Shown here: one piece after another, positions 1 to 9,193 of the stretch | Numbering within the stretch: position 1 is the first letter of the stretch | Layout: the number at the start of each line of letters is the position of its first letter | NCBI GenBank assembly: GCA_019930625.1 | Contig: CP082844.1 | Location: 2,418,001 to 2,482,000 of the forward strand | Length of the DNA stretch: 64,000 bases | Source of the DNA: Nocardia asteroides | GTDB taxonomy: Bacteria; Actinomycetota; Actinomycetes; Mycobacteriales; Mycobacteriaceae | Reading direction: 5' to 3' | Translations under genes and position numbers: made by a program | The notes under the pieces: generated by a model | What the model was told of the DNA's origin: nothing | The model's input: only the letters and a program-made list of their open reading frames with translations | The model's database searches: none

Positions 1-1906
1 TGGCCATGTACAGCACCAGCGCGATACCAGCCGGGAAGAAGATCGCGTTCACGGTGCCGGTGATGACGAGGAAGGTCCGCTGGGCATCCTCGGTCATGCG
101 GCTGATGATCAGGTTTTCGTTGTGCTGGATGTTGTACAGCGAGGCGAGCACATTCGGCAGTGCCACCGCCACCAGCGCGACCGGCACTATGTACGGGCGC
201 AGCCGCCGCCGCCAGCTGTTCGGCGCGGGATCGACCAGTTCGCGTGCGCGCTCGTCGAGGCACATCTCCAGCTGCCTGGCCAAAATGGTGCCGCTGGACC
301 AGCGGTCGGCCCGCTCCGGCGCCAGGCAGGTCAGCAGCACACGGCGCAACGCGGCGGGGCAGTCGGGCGGGACCGCCTCCAGCGCGGCCGTGTCCACACC
401 GGCGCTGCGCCGCTCCAGCATGGCTTCCAAGGTGGTGTCGTCGCCTTGGCCGCCCACGCCCGCCGTGCTGTCGTCGAACGGCTTGGCGCCGGTGAGCAGC
501 TCCCACAGCACCACCCCGAGCGAATAGATGTCGGCGCGAGTGTCCAGGTCGGCGGCGCTACGGTCGAAACCGGGATGACAGGCCTCCAGTTGTTCCGGCG
601 ACATGTAGGCCAGCGAGCCGCCGAAGTAGGCCACTGGACTTGTGCCCTCCACGTTGCGGCTGAAGCTGATGTTGAAGTCGGCCAGTTTCGGCACGCCCTC
701 GGCGGTGAGCAGGACGTTGGCCGGTTTGACATCGCGGTGCAGCACTCCGTGCGAGGACGCGTATTCCAGCGCCTCGGCCAGCCTGCGGCCCAGCCAGGCC
801 ACCGTCTCCGGCCAGCTCAGCGTCGCGATCTCGGCGCGCACGCTGGAGTCGGTCGGCCGGATCTCGCCCTTCTCCTCCATCGCCGCGTCCACGGCGTCGA
901 GCAGGAGCCGGCCGCTGCGCTCGGCGGGCGGGGTGGCCCGCACCCGGCGCAGCAGGCCGAGCAGCGTGCCACCGGGAAGGAACTGCATGTAGAGCAGCCG
1001 CAGCCGGCGCGCGGCGCCCTCGGCGTCGTCGAGCAGGCGCTGGTCGAACACTCGCACGATGTAGTCGTGGTCGAGCTGGGCCAGGGTCTGCGGCTCGGTG
1101 CCGTGGTCGGCGGAGATCTTGACCGCCACCAGCCGTTGCAGCGTGCGCTGCCGCGCGAGGAAGACACGGGCGAACGCGCCACTGCCCAAACCGGTCAGCA
1201 GATCGAAATCATCGATCCGTTGCCCGACCTCGATGCGGTCGAGCGCGTTGTATCGGCCCGGTCCGGTGCCGATCGTCGTAGGCACGGCGGTGGCCGTTCC
1301 GGTCGGATCCGCTGCGGTCGTTCTGGTCATCTCCGAATCACGATCGGACTCGGCGGTTCGGTTCAACGCGGTGTCGGCGAGGAGGCCCTGGGGGCGCGCC
1401 ACGACGGTCCGGGTGGAATCGTCCGGGGTCGCGCGGTGGGTGCTCTGGTCGATCTCGTCGGCGTTCAACAACTCGCGCAGTTCCTCGGCCTGTCGCGGAT
1501 ATTCGCGCAGGCATTCGCGCGGATCGACCCGCTCCCCGCTCTGGCGGCGGATGACGAACTCCTCGTACACCAGACCGGCAGGAAAATCATCGGATGTGAG
1601 TTCGGGAAATTCTGCGCAGTAATCGGCCAAGCGCAGGCGCGCGGCGGGTTCCGGCGCCGTGCTCGCGCGGGAACGGCGCAGCCAGCGATGACGCAAGTCG
1701 ACGCGGATCAGCTCCAGCAATGCGGCGCGGCGCAAGGTGGCGGCGTCGGGCAGGTATTCGGCGATCGGCGGTGGGCGCCGGGTGGATTCCCAGGCCGCGG
1801 AGAATGCCGATACCGCGTCGGATTCGGCACGCGACAGGTCGCCACTCCTCGCACGGGTGGAAACACCTGTGTCGCGCTCGGAACTTCTCTCAGAGTTCGC
1901 ACTCAT
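1..1906 (-). CDS. Membrane-anchored serine/threonine protein kinase (3' end beyond window)
   Basis: Reading the minus strand from the ATG at 1906 gives about 635 codons open to the window edge, so the C-terminus is missing. Roughly 230 N-terminal residues without a recognised domain precede a Hanks-type kinase domain. The domain has a glycine loop (LGSGAFARVF), the ATP-binding lysine in VAVKIS, the catalytic loop HRDVKPAN and the APE-like MSPEQ. The metal-binding DFG motif reads DFN (positions about 684-692). After the kinase domain come two hydrophobic stretches, PYIVPVALVAVALPNVL and one near the edge, consistent with membrane anchoring. It probably phosphorylates Ser/Thr on cytosolic targets; the substrate is unknown. 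Long plus-strand open frames here are antisense shadows. It is divergent from the amidase-like gene. Confidence 0.85.
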   Translation of the reverse strand, partial: MSANSERSSERDTGVSTRARSGDLSRAESDAVSAFSAAWESTRRPPPIAEYLPDAATLRRAALLELIRVDLRHRWLRRSRASTAPEPAARLRLADYCAEFPELTSDDFPAGLVYEEFVIRRQSGERVDPRECLREYPRQAEELRELLNADEIDQSTHRATPDDSTRTVVARPQGLLADTALNRTAESDRDSEMTRTTAADPTGTATAVPTTIGTGPGRYNALDRIEVGQRIDDFDLLTGLGSGAFARVFLARQRTLQRLVAVKISADHGTEPQTLAQLDHDYIVRVFDQRLLDDAEGAARRLRLLYMQFLPGGTLLGLLRRVRATPPAERSGRLLLDAVDAAMEEKGEIRPTDSSVRAEIATLSWPETVAWLGRRLAEALEYASSHGVLHRDVKPANVLLTAEGVPKLADFNISFSRNVEGTSPVAYFGGSLAYMSPEQLEACHPGFDRSAADLDTRADIYSLGVVLWELLTGAKPFDDSTAGVGGQGDDTTLEAMLERRSAGVDTAALEAVPPDCPAALRRVLLTCLAPERADRWSSGTILARQLEMCLDERARELVDPAPNSWRRRLRPYIVPVALVAVALPNVLASLYNIQHNENLIISRMTEDAQRTFLVITGTVNAIFFPAGIALVLYMA

Positions 1907-2086
1907 GCTCGGACCTAGTGGCTCGGCGGACGCCGCGGAATCCGCAACGGTGGTTGGTCGGATGCGCCGAAAATTTCCCGCCACACCCAACACCATCATC
2001 CCCCGCGCCGTATCCGAAATGATAACTTGCGGCTCGACAGTGGATCACCCGATTTCGACAACGACGCGACGGGGGATGACCAGCAC

Positions 2087-3580
2087 ATGTCTGACGAGGC
2101 CGCGGTAGTGGCGAACGGCTCGATGTCGGCGAGAAACGCCGCACCGCAAACAACCATTCCGAATGCGAAGACCACCGAAACGGCGTTCGCGCGATTACTC
2201 GGGGCCGCTGCCGACGCGCGACCGGAGCGCATCGCAGAAGCCGAGTACGGCCTCGAACGCGGCCCGGCAGCCACCATCGCGGCGTGCGTGCGAGACGGAC
2301 TGTTGCACCCCGGCCAGGTGGCCGCGGACGCCGGGACGCGGATCTCGGCCGCGGAGCGGGATGTCGACGCGTTCAGCGTCCTTCGCGCCGAGCAGGCCAT
2401 GGCCGAGTCGGTCGGCCTGATGGAGCGCGACGACCTCGACGTGCTGCCGCTGGCCGGTGTTCCGGTCGCGGTCGAACACGGCGTCGCGATCGCGGGCGAG
2501 CCGGTGCCATGGGGTACGGCAGCCGCCGCGGATCATCCGGTGGTGGCCAGGCTGCGCGCCGCGGGCGCGGTGGTCCTGGGGCTCGTCGCGGCGCCCGAAC
2601 TGGGCCGGTGGGTGACCACCGCGGACGGCGAGCGCGTCGTCCGCAATCCATGGAACCCCACACGCAACGCGGGAAGTGCGGCCGGCGCCGCGATCGCGGC
2701 CGGGCTGGTTCCGGTGGCGCACGGCTGCGACGGCTTGGGGTCGGTGCGGGTCGCCGCCGCATGCTGCGGGATCTTCGGGATCAAGCCGGGGCAGTACACG
2801 GTCCCCGGTGCGGGCGCCTGGTCCGGCTTGGTCGAAAGCGGTGTGCTCGCGACGAGTGTTGACGACGCCGCGCTGGCGCTGTCGGTGCTGGCGGCGCGGC
2901 CCGACCTAGCCGAGGTGGATCCACCCCCCCGACTACGCATCGGTCTGGCCGTGGATCCACCCTCTGGCCTGATGCGTGTCGACCGGCACTGGACGGCGGC
3001 GGCCCGCAGAGCGGCTTCGGTGGCCGCGGCGGCGGGCCATCTGGTCGAACCGACCGCGCTACCGTATGGGAACGCTCTGTTCGCGGCATCCCTACGCTGG
3101 CTGGCCCTCGGCGCACGCGATGCCCCCGAACTACCCGAGCCCGACCAGCTATCGCGTAGAGCCCGCCGTCGACTGGCCCTCGGCCGGACAGTGCATCGAC
3201 TGCGGCTCGCGCGCCCCGCCCAGATCGACCGGGTCGAGGCGCGACTACTGGAGTTCTTCGAGCGTTACGACGTGGTGATCACTCCCACGCTCGCCGCCCC
3301 GCCACCCACGGCGCGGGCCTGGCACTTCCGCAATCGACCGGCCACTCTGCTCGCCGGCGCGCGGTTCGCACCCTTCACCCCGATGTGGAATCTGGTGGGC
3401 TGGCCCGCTGCCTCCGTCCCCATGGGCATGCACCCTCGGTCGGGCACACCGGTGGCCGCCCAGCTCGCGGGACCGCCGGGCAGCGAATCCACTCTGCTGC
3501 GACTGTCCGCGCAGTTGGAGGCACGCCACCCGTGGCGGCGCACCGCGCCCGCGGCCCCGCCGGGCCGATTCAGACGCTGA
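2087..3580 (+). CDS. Amidase-signature family protein, catalytic lysine replaced
   Basis: The 497-residue protein has the amidase-signature fold. PLAGVPVAV is followed by NPWNPTR, the Gly/Ser segment and the GLGSVR strand. In active members a Ser-cisSer-Lys triad hydrolyses amides. The nucleophile is kept (Ser219 in GLGSVR), but the lysine that follows GVPVAV is Glu130. The usual GGSSGGS loop is shortened to NAGSAAG. Hydrolysis by the normal mechanism therefore looks unlikely, and the protein may be a binding protein or pseudoenzyme. The start at 2087 was chosen over an in-frame ATG at 2027 because GGGGA lies at 2071-2075. Its 3' end overlaps the convergent LysR gene by 11 bp. Confidence 0.8.
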   Translation: MSDEAAVVANGSMSARNAAPQTTIPNAKTTETAFARLLGAAADARPERIAEAEYGLERGPAATIAACVRDGLLHPGQVAADAGTRISAAERDVDAFSVLRAEQAMAESVGLMERDDLDVLPLAGVPVAVEHGVAIAGEPVPWGTAAAADHPVVARLRAAGAVVLGLVAAPELGRWVTTADGERVVRNPWNPTRNAGSAAGAAIAAGLVPVAHGCDGLGSVRVAAACCGIFGIKPGQYTVPGAGAWSGLVESGVLATSVDDAALALSVLAARPDLAEVDPPPRLRIGLAVDPPSGLMRVDRHWTAAARRAASVAAAAGHLVEPTALPYGNALFAASLRWLALGARDAPELPEPDQLSRRARRRLALGRTVHRLRLARPAQIDRVEARLLEFFERYDVVITPTLAAPPPTARAWHFRNRPATLLAGARFAPFTPMWNLVGWPAASVPMGMHPRSGTPVAAQLAGPPGSESTLLRLSAQLEARHPWRRTAPAAPPGRFRR

Positions 3581-4457
3581 CCGGCGACTGCTGCGCGGCG
3601 AACCCGCCCTCCACGGCCCGCCCGGCGAACTCGAGGATGGTCGGCCGGTTGTCGTCGGCCCGCCATGCCACGGCGAGCTCGCACGGCGCGAGTCCCGACA
3701 CGGGGCGCGCGGTCAGGCCGGGCCAGCGGTACATCGGCACGTTGTTCTCGGCGAGCAGGCACACGCCCAGGCCGAGACTCACGGCTTCCAGCTTGTCCTC
3801 GGCGGTCGCGGCCTCCGCGCCGATCTTCGGCGGACGGCCGCCGCGTCCGTCGTTGCCGAGCCAGAAGTCGCGCACCGCACCTGCCTCGGTGGGCAGGGCG
3901 ACGAAGGGCTCGTCGAGCAGATCGGTGAACTCGATGGTCTCCGAGACGGCCAGCGGGTGGTTCTCCGGGAGCAGCACCCAACGCGGCTCGGTGCGCAGCA
4001 CCTGCCACCGGTAGCGGCTCTGATCGGGCAGCGGCAACCAGACGAGCGCGAGGTCGGCCTGACGGCCGGCGAGCCCGCTGGAGGGATCGGTCCACGAGGC
4101 CGCGTGCAGCGCGAGGCGGTGTCCGCTCGCGCTCTCCAGGTCGCTGAGCAGGCCGCGGCCGAGAGCGGACTGGATGCCGACGCGCAGCACCTCGCCCGCC
4201 TCCTGCAGCGAGACGTTGGTGACCTCCCACAGCTCCAGGATCTTGCGGGCGCCTTCGAGCAGCTCCTTGCCCGCGACGGTCAGCGCGACACTGCGCTGGT
4301 TGCGGTCGAACAGGACCACGTCGAGCTGGCGTTCCAGCTGACGGATCTGACGCGACAGGGTGGGTTGAGCGATGTGCAGCCGCTGAGCGGCGTTGGTGAA
4401 GTGAAGTTCCTCAGCGACGGCGACGAAATACCGCAGATCGCGCAAGTGCGGGTCCAT
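3570..4457 (-). CDS. LysR-family transcriptional regulator
   Basis: This is a 295-residue LysR-type regulator. The N-terminal winged helix-turn-helix (residues about 5-65) reads DLRYFVAVAEELHFTNAAQRL and then QPTLSRQIRQLE, the classic LysR signature. Residues 90-290 form the effector-binding domain. Such proteins bind as tetramers near target promoters and respond to a small ligand; the ligand is not evident here. The gene converges on the amidase-like gene and its promoter faces the 4458-4875 spacer, so its target may be itself or a distant gene. The length is normal for the family. Confidence 0.9.
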   Translation of the reverse strand: MDPHLRDLRYFVAVAEELHFTNAAQRLHIAQPTLSRQIRQLERQLDVVLFDRNQRSVALTVAGKELLEGARKILELWEVTNVSLQEAGEVLRVGIQSALGRGLLSDLESASGHRLALHAASWTDPSSGLAGRQADLALVWLPLPDQSRYRWQVLRTEPRWVLLPENHPLAVSETIEFTDLLDEPFVALPTEAGAVRDFWLGNDGRGGRPPKIGAEAATAEDKLEAVSLGLGVCLLAENNVPMYRWPGLTARPVSGLAPCELAVAWRADDNRPTILEFAGRAVEGGFAAQQSPVSV

Positions 4458-4875
4458 AGCCCCTTGCTATCAGAATCGGTCCGGAATTTCCAGCCTTATC
4501 AGGCCGAAAAGTTCGGATACTGGCGCCGAAACAGTCGGCAGGTTTGTTAGAGACAGCATATTGCTTCCGGTGGTGCTCCGCACTAGGCGGTTGGCGAATT
4601 TCCGGCATGCATCGAGCGTTTCCGGCCGCATCCCCGCAATTGGGCGGTTGACCAGCATGGATGAGGGCCGGTCGGGAGTGCGGGTGGCGGATAGTGGACG
4701 CCGCCGCGATTGCCGCCTGCGGGCTGAAAATTTGCCGCTGACCGGCTACGCGGTGTAAGCGACAGCTCGCGTGATTTTCCTCACAAGTTGTTCGTCACGT
4801 AGCCGGAGCGGCCGCACGGCGAAGCGCCGCGGCCGAAAGGAATCCCGGCCGCGGCGCCCTGGCTCGGCGCCGAGT
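4458..4875. other. Intergenic spacer between lysR and the SDR gene
   Basis: This 418-bp stretch holds no convincing gene. The short open frames are spurious and lack ribosome-binding sites. It carries the lysR promoter side (left) and the 3' end of the ALDH/SDR operon with its hairpin (right). Confidence 0.6.
4809..4835 (-). terminator. Probable terminator of the ALDH-SDR operon
   Basis: A GC-rich hairpin lies about 40 bp past the SDR stop codon. The outer arms CGGCCGC and GCGGCCG pair perfectly, and the inner arms GGCG and CGCC close a 3-nt loop. There is no T-tract, which is common for actinobacterial hairpins, so termination is inferred. Confidence 0.5.
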
Positions 4876-5709
4876 TCACACCCCGCGGGCGCGCTCCTCG
4901 TACGCTTTGCGCTTCTCGGCGTCGACGTCGTCGAGGAAAGCCCGCCCGGACCCGAGCGCCCGGCCGATACCGTCGCCGAGCTTTTCCGGCAGCAAGCCGA
5001 CGAACTGTGAGATGAAGCCGGCCACCGCGGTCACCCGCACCTTCGACTTCGGCCTGACGATCAGCTCGGCGACGGCGTCGGCGATCTCCTCCGGCTCGGC
5101 GGGGCGCAGCAGCTTGGGCGCGGTGACACCGGAGCCCAGCTCGGTGTTGGTCAACGTGGGCAGCACCGAGGAGAAGCGCACGCCGGTGCCGCGGTACTCC
5201 TCCCGCAGCGTGTCGGTGAACCCGAGCACCGCGTGTTTGCTGGCGTTGTAGGTGGCCAGCCCGGGGATGTGGGTCTCGCCGGCCAGCGAGGCGATGTTGA
5301 TGATGTGGCCGCTGCCGCGCGGCAGCATCCGGCGCAATACCAGTTTGCACCCCAGGATCACGCCGTAGACGTTGATGTCCAAGATGCGCCGGGTCAGCGG
5401 GTCCGGCTCGTCGACCAGCTTGCCGGTCGGCATGATGCCCGCGTTGTTGATCAGCACATCGATCGGGCCGAGGGTGCGTTCCACCTCGTCGAGGAAGCCG
5501 TCGAACGAATCCTGGTCGGTCACGTCGAGCCTGCCGTAGAGCTCGAAATCACGCGCCGTCCCCGACTCCTTGACCGTGGTTTCGTCGATGTCGCCGATCG
5601 CGATCCGCGCGCCGAGGGCTTGCAGCGCGGTCGCGGTTGCGAGCCCGATGCCGCGGGCGCCACCGGTGATGACGACGACCTTGCCGCGAATCTGCTTCGC
5701 TTCGGTCAC
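4876..5709 (-). CDS. Short-chain dehydrogenase/reductase
   Basis: A 277-residue classical SDR. It shows the nucleotide-binding TGGARGIG near residue 15, the NNAG strand motif, a catalytic serine in IASLAGE and the YNASK (Tyr-x-x-x-Lys) motif. It should oxidise or reduce an alcohol/carbonyl with NAD(P). The GTG start at 5709 overlaps the stop codon of the upstream aldehyde dehydrogenase by 4 bp (GTGA) and is preceded by GGAGG, so the two are translationally coupled. A plausible pathway is alcohol to aldehyde (SDR) to acid (ALDH); the substrate is unknown. A longer frame reading through the ALDH gene is a shadow. Confidence 0.9.
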   Translation of the reverse strand: MTEAKQIRGKVVVITGGARGIGLATATALQALGARIAIGDIDETTVKESGTARDFELYGRLDVTDQDSFDGFLDEVERTLGPIDVLINNAGIMPTGKLVDEPDPLTRRILDINVYGVILGCKLVLRRMLPRGSGHIINIASLAGETHIPGLATYNASKHAVLGFTDTLREEYRGTGVRFSSVLPTLTNTELGSGVTAPKLLRPAEPEEIADAVAELIVRPKSKVRVTAVAGFISQFVGLLPEKLGDGIGRALGSGRAFLDDVDAEKRKAYEERARGV

Positions 5710-7310
5710 TTGTCGCCTCCTCTGAGCTTCAGCAGGGCCGGAACGTCGAGACGACGCAGGCCGCGCGCGCCCGCCGCGCGCATGGCGCCGAGTGCGAACA
5801 GCAGCTTCGGCATCGAATACGGGTACCAGAACAGTTCCTTCTGCTGGGTCGGCAGAATCGGCGTGGTGATCGCCTGCTGACGGCAGTACTTGCGCACACC
5901 GTTGGCTCCGCCCCAGCGGGCGCCGACACCGGAGAGGCCCCAGCCGCCCATCGGCAACGCGTAACTGAACAGGTTGGCGAAGACGTCGTTGATGTTGACC
6001 GCGCCCGCGTTCAGTTGCCGGGCGATCCGCTCCCCGCGCTCCTTGTCGCCGGTCCACACCGAGGCCGACAGGCCGTAGATGGAGTCGTTGGCCAGTCGAA
6101 CCGCCTCGGACTCGTCGGCCACCTTCATCACCGGCAACGTCGGGCCGAAGGTCTCCTCGGTGACGCAGGACATGGTGTGGTCGACGTCGACGAGGACGGT
6201 CGGCTCGAAGGCGGTGCCGAACCCGGCCCGCTTGCCGCCGGTGAGCACCTTGGCGCCGGCCGCGACGGCCTCCTCGACGTGGCGCTGCACGATGGCCACT
6301 TGGTTCTCGTTGGCCAGCGCCCCGACGTCGTACTTCGAGTCGCGCCCGTCCAGCCCTTGGCGCAGCGCCTTGACGTTGGCGGTCAACTTGGCGACGAACT
6401 CGTCGTACACGGGCGCCTCGACATATACCCGCTCCACCGAGATGCAGACCTGGCCGGAGTTGAACATGCCGCCGAAGGCGATGCCGTGCGCGGCCCGGTC
6501 GAGGTCGGCGTCGGCCAGGACGATGGCCGGGTCCTTGCCACCCAGTTCGAGGCTGTAGGGCACCATCCGCTCCACACACGCGGCGGCGATCTTGCGGCCG
6601 GTAGCGGTGGAGCCGGTGAACTGGATGTAGTCGGCGTTGCCGACCACGGCCGCTCCGGTCGCGCCCGCGCCGGTGACCACGGAGAAGACCGGCGGCGCGC
6701 CGATCTCGGCCCAGCCCTTCGCCAGTTCGAGCGCGGACAGCGGAGTCACCTCGGACGGCTTGAGGATGACGGCCGCCCCGGCGGCGAGCGCGGGGAACAC
6801 ATCCATCACGGGCATGGCCAGCGGGAAGTTCCACGGCGTGATGACGCCGACCACCGGATAGGGCCGGTACACCGTGGTCAGTCGCTTGACCCGAGCCAGC
6901 GGACTGTGCGGCGACGGGTGGTCGTCGGCCAGGAACTCGGCCGCGCGGCGCGCGTAGTAGCCGATCAGGTCGGTCGCGAACCCCGGGTCGATCAGGGCAT
7001 CCACCCGAGGTTTGGCGGTTTCCGACTGCAGCACGGTGGCCAGCCGGTCGGTATTGTCGATCAACCAGTCCTGGAACTTCAGCAGCCAGACTTTGCGACC
7101 TTCGGGACCGATCGCCTCCCACTCCGGCTGGTACAGCCGCAGTTCACGAACCTTGGCGGCGACCGCGTCGGCGGTCTCGTCCGGCACCGTGCCGACGACC
7201 TGACCGGTGCCGGGATTGCGCACCTCGATGACGGCGGGGCCGTCCTTCCGCGCGGTCGTTTCGTCTGCCCGCGCTTTCTCGTTCGCGGGCGCTGGTTCGG
7301 TGTTGGTCAC
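5706..7310 (-). CDS. NAD(P)-dependent aldehyde dehydrogenase
   Basis: This 534-residue enzyme belongs to the aldehyde dehydrogenase superfamily. It has PWNFPL for cofactor binding, the general-base glutamate in LELGGKDP and the nucleophilic cysteine in NSGQVCIS. EETFGPTLPV also matches the family. A 30-residue acidic/Ala-rich N-terminal tail and a hydrophobic-basic C-terminal tail (after residue 490) extend the usual core. The C-terminal tail may favour membrane association (inference). The GTG start at 7310 has GGGAG upstream. It is first in an operon with the SDR gene and divergent from a PucR-type regulator, which is the likely controller. Confidence 0.92.
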   Translation of the reverse strand: MTNTEPAPANEKARADETTARKDGPAVIEVRNPGTGQVVGTVPDETADAVAAKVRELRLYQPEWEAIGPEGRKVWLLKFQDWLIDNTDRLATVLQSETAKPRVDALIDPGFATDLIGYYARRAAEFLADDHPSPHSPLARVKRLTTVYRPYPVVGVITPWNFPLAMPVMDVFPALAAGAAVILKPSEVTPLSALELAKGWAEIGAPPVFSVVTGAGATGAAVVGNADYIQFTGSTATGRKIAAACVERMVPYSLELGGKDPAIVLADADLDRAAHGIAFGGMFNSGQVCISVERVYVEAPVYDEFVAKLTANVKALRQGLDGRDSKYDVGALANENQVAIVQRHVEEAVAAGAKVLTGGKRAGFGTAFEPTVLVDVDHTMSCVTEETFGPTLPVMKVADESEAVRLANDSIYGLSASVWTGDKERGERIARQLNAGAVNINDVFANLFSYALPMGGWGLSGVGARWGGANGVRKYCRQQAITTPILPTQQKELFWYPYSMPKLLFALGAMRAAGARGLRRLDVPALLKLRGGDK

Positions 7311-7439
7311 TGCTGTTCTCCCACTGACGTCGTGTTGAACCGCGGTCTGCTGACTGCTGTGAGGCAGGCCACTGAACTATGATCGTGACACAATCCGAAC
7401 AGACTTTCTTGGCCCATTCGGTCAAGTAGGACGGGCGAA

Positions 7440-7458
7440 TTTGTTCCCTCGGAACAAA
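7440..7458. promoter_or_regulatory. Perfect palindrome in the ALDH/PucR divergent promoter region
   Basis: The arms TTTGTTCC and GGAACAAA are perfectly complementary and separated by CTC. The site lies 37 bp before the regulator's start codon and about 130 bp from the ALDH start. This is the geometry of an operator, most simply for the adjacent PucR-type regulator; binding is inferred. Confidence 0.6.
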
Positions 7459-7494
7459 CAGTGACGCGCATCCGCCGAGCCGAAGGAGGTGGCG

Positions 7495-8805
7495 ATGAAC
7501 GTTCGGCCATCTCCGGGCGCCGCCCGGCCGAGCCCCGCTCCCGACGAAGTGCGCGACTGGCTCGCCGAGTACGTCTACGAGACGATGCGCGCGGACACCC
7601 TCGAGCAAATTGTCGGCCGGCTCGACGACGTGATCATCGCGCGCATCCCCGAACTCGCCGATCGCGATATGCGCCGTGACCTCGCGGCCAGCACCCGCGC
7701 GCACGCGAGGATCGTGCTCAGTCGCCTGACCAGCGACACCTTCGAATTCTCGCTGCCGGAGGAGGCGCACGCCTTCGCACGCAGCGTGGCCAGGCGCGGA
7801 TTCGAGCTGCGGTTGCTGCTGCGGGTCTATCACGTGGGCATGGAGGCGGTGCTGGACTACATGACCGAGGTCGTCGAGCAGCGGCAGGCGACGCCCGCAC
7901 TCGAGCGAGTGGTGCTGCTGCGGCTGTTCGAGCGGGCCACCAAGTGGATGAACACCTCGGTCGAATTGCTCACCGACACCTACATGGAGGAGCGCGAGCA
8001 GGTCCTGCGCGCGGCGCTCAACCGACGCGCCGAGACCGTGCGCGCCCTGCTGGACGGGGACGACGTCGACATCGAGCAGGCATCGATGCGGCTGGGCTAC
8101 CGGCTCTCCCAGCAACATCTGGCCTTCGTGCTGTGGACCGACGAGCCGACCGGAGAACCCACCGGTGCGGAGGCGGAGGCGACCGGACTGCTGGATCGGG
8201 TCGCGGCGCGGCTGGCCGCGGCGCTCGGCAGCGCGCGCGTGCTCACCGTTGCCTCCGGCGCCAGCGCGATGTGGGCGTGGTCGGGTTGGGACGAGGCGGA
8301 ACGCGGCGCCGAGATCGCGGCGCCGGGACAAGTGGAGCGGCTGGCAGCGGCGCACGTCCAAGCCCCGGTGCGGGTCGCCTTCGGTGTGCCGGCCGGGGGG
8401 ATCGCGGGCTTCCGCCGGAGTCATCACGAGGCGGTGGCCGCGCGGCAGGTCGCCGAGCGCGCACCCGTCGGCGGCCGACGGGTCACCGGGTATCGAGCGG
8501 TGGAGATCGCTTATCTCGCCGGCGCGGACGAAGCGGCCATGCGCGGATTGGTCGAGCGCGAACTGGGCGCGCTGGCGGGCCGGGATGCGAACGCCGCGCG
8601 ATTGCGCGAGACGCTGCACGCCTATCTGCGCAGTCACCGCAGCCCGGAGGCGACGGCAAAAGTGCTGGGTGTGCACAAGAACACGGTCCGCTACCGGGTG
8701 CAGCGGATCGAACAACTCCTGGGATATCCGATCGAAGAGCGTGGCTTGCCGCTGGAGATCGCGCTGGTGTGCGTCGCCGTCTACGGCGTGGACGCCCTGC
8801 CCTGA
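7495..8805 (+). CDS. PucR/CdaR-family transcriptional regulator
   Basis: A 436-residue protein. The C-terminal 60 residues form the PucR helix-turn-helix: LHAYLRSHRSPEATAKVLGVHKNTVRYRVQRIEQLLG. A GGDEF-like degenerate domain typical of the family lies in the middle, and an N-terminal all-helical sensory region occupies residues 15-160. PucR-type proteins usually activate or repress neighbouring catabolic operons. Here the divergent ALDH-SDR pair is the obvious candidate target. The ATG at 7495 is chosen over a GTG two codons earlier because AAGGAGG at 7483-7489 lies 5 nt upstream. Confidence 0.88.
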   Translation: MNVRPSPGAARPSPAPDEVRDWLAEYVYETMRADTLEQIVGRLDDVIIARIPELADRDMRRDLAASTRAHARIVLSRLTSDTFEFSLPEEAHAFARSVARRGFELRLLLRVYHVGMEAVLDYMTEVVEQRQATPALERVVLLRLFERATKWMNTSVELLTDTYMEEREQVLRAALNRRAETVRALLDGDDVDIEQASMRLGYRLSQQHLAFVLWTDEPTGEPTGAEAEATGLLDRVAARLAAALGSARVLTVASGASAMWAWSGWDEAERGAEIAAPGQVERLAAAHVQAPVRVAFGVPAGGIAGFRRSHHEAVAARQVAERAPVGGRRVTGYRAVEIAYLAGADEAAMRGLVERELGALAGRDANAARLRETLHAYLRSHRSPEATAKVLGVHKNTVRYRVQRIEQLLGYPIEERGLPLEIALVCVAVYGVDALP

Positions 8806-8813
8806 ATGCCCGG

Positions 8814-9080
8814 CTACTCGCCCGCCACGGCTTCGCGGGCGGCGATGCGGCGCAGCGGCGGCTCGGTGGGCGGCGCCACCCTGCGGTCGGGTAACTCGGC
8901 GAGCAAGGTGGTGGTCGCCTCGGCGATGGCCGCGACGGCCTTGTCGACGGCCGATTTGGTGGTCGAGCTCAGGCCGGACACGCCACCGACCTTGCGCACG
9001 TACTGCAGTGCGGCGGCATAGATCTCCTGCTCGGTTGCGGCAGGTTCCAGACCACGCAGGACGGTGATGTTTCTACACAT
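8814..9080 (-). CDS. DUF2277 domain protein
   Basis: This 88-residue protein begins MCRNI and contains PPATEQEI-like (EPAATEQEIYAAALQYVRKVGG) sequence, the hallmark of the DUF2277 family. Those proteins are small, helical and cytosolic, and have no established function. It converges with the PucR gene with only 8 bp between the stop codons. Confidence 0.85.
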   Translation of the reverse strand: MCRNITVLRGLEPAATEQEIYAAALQYVRKVGGVSGLSSTTKSAVDKAVAAIAEATTTLLAELPDRRVAPPTEPPLRRIAAREAVAGE

Positions 9081-9193
9081 GCGAGCACACTAGCCCCAGA
9101 TCACGACCTGCGTCAGGGTAAGAAGTCATCGAACATTCGCCGCCATCGGTGAATACCGCGCGTTCGCCGGGACCGATGGGGAACAATCGGGGC

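Noticed and set aside
122..1918. 598-codon plus-strand open frame
   Set aside because: It is antisense to the Ser/Thr kinase, has His/Gln/Arg-rich composition typical of GC-rich antisense frames and matches no family pattern.
4876..7122. Apparent fusion of ALDH region with SDR
   Set aside because: The N-terminal 470 codons are an out-of-frame reading of the ALDH gene; the SDR has its own start and ribosome-binding site at 5709.
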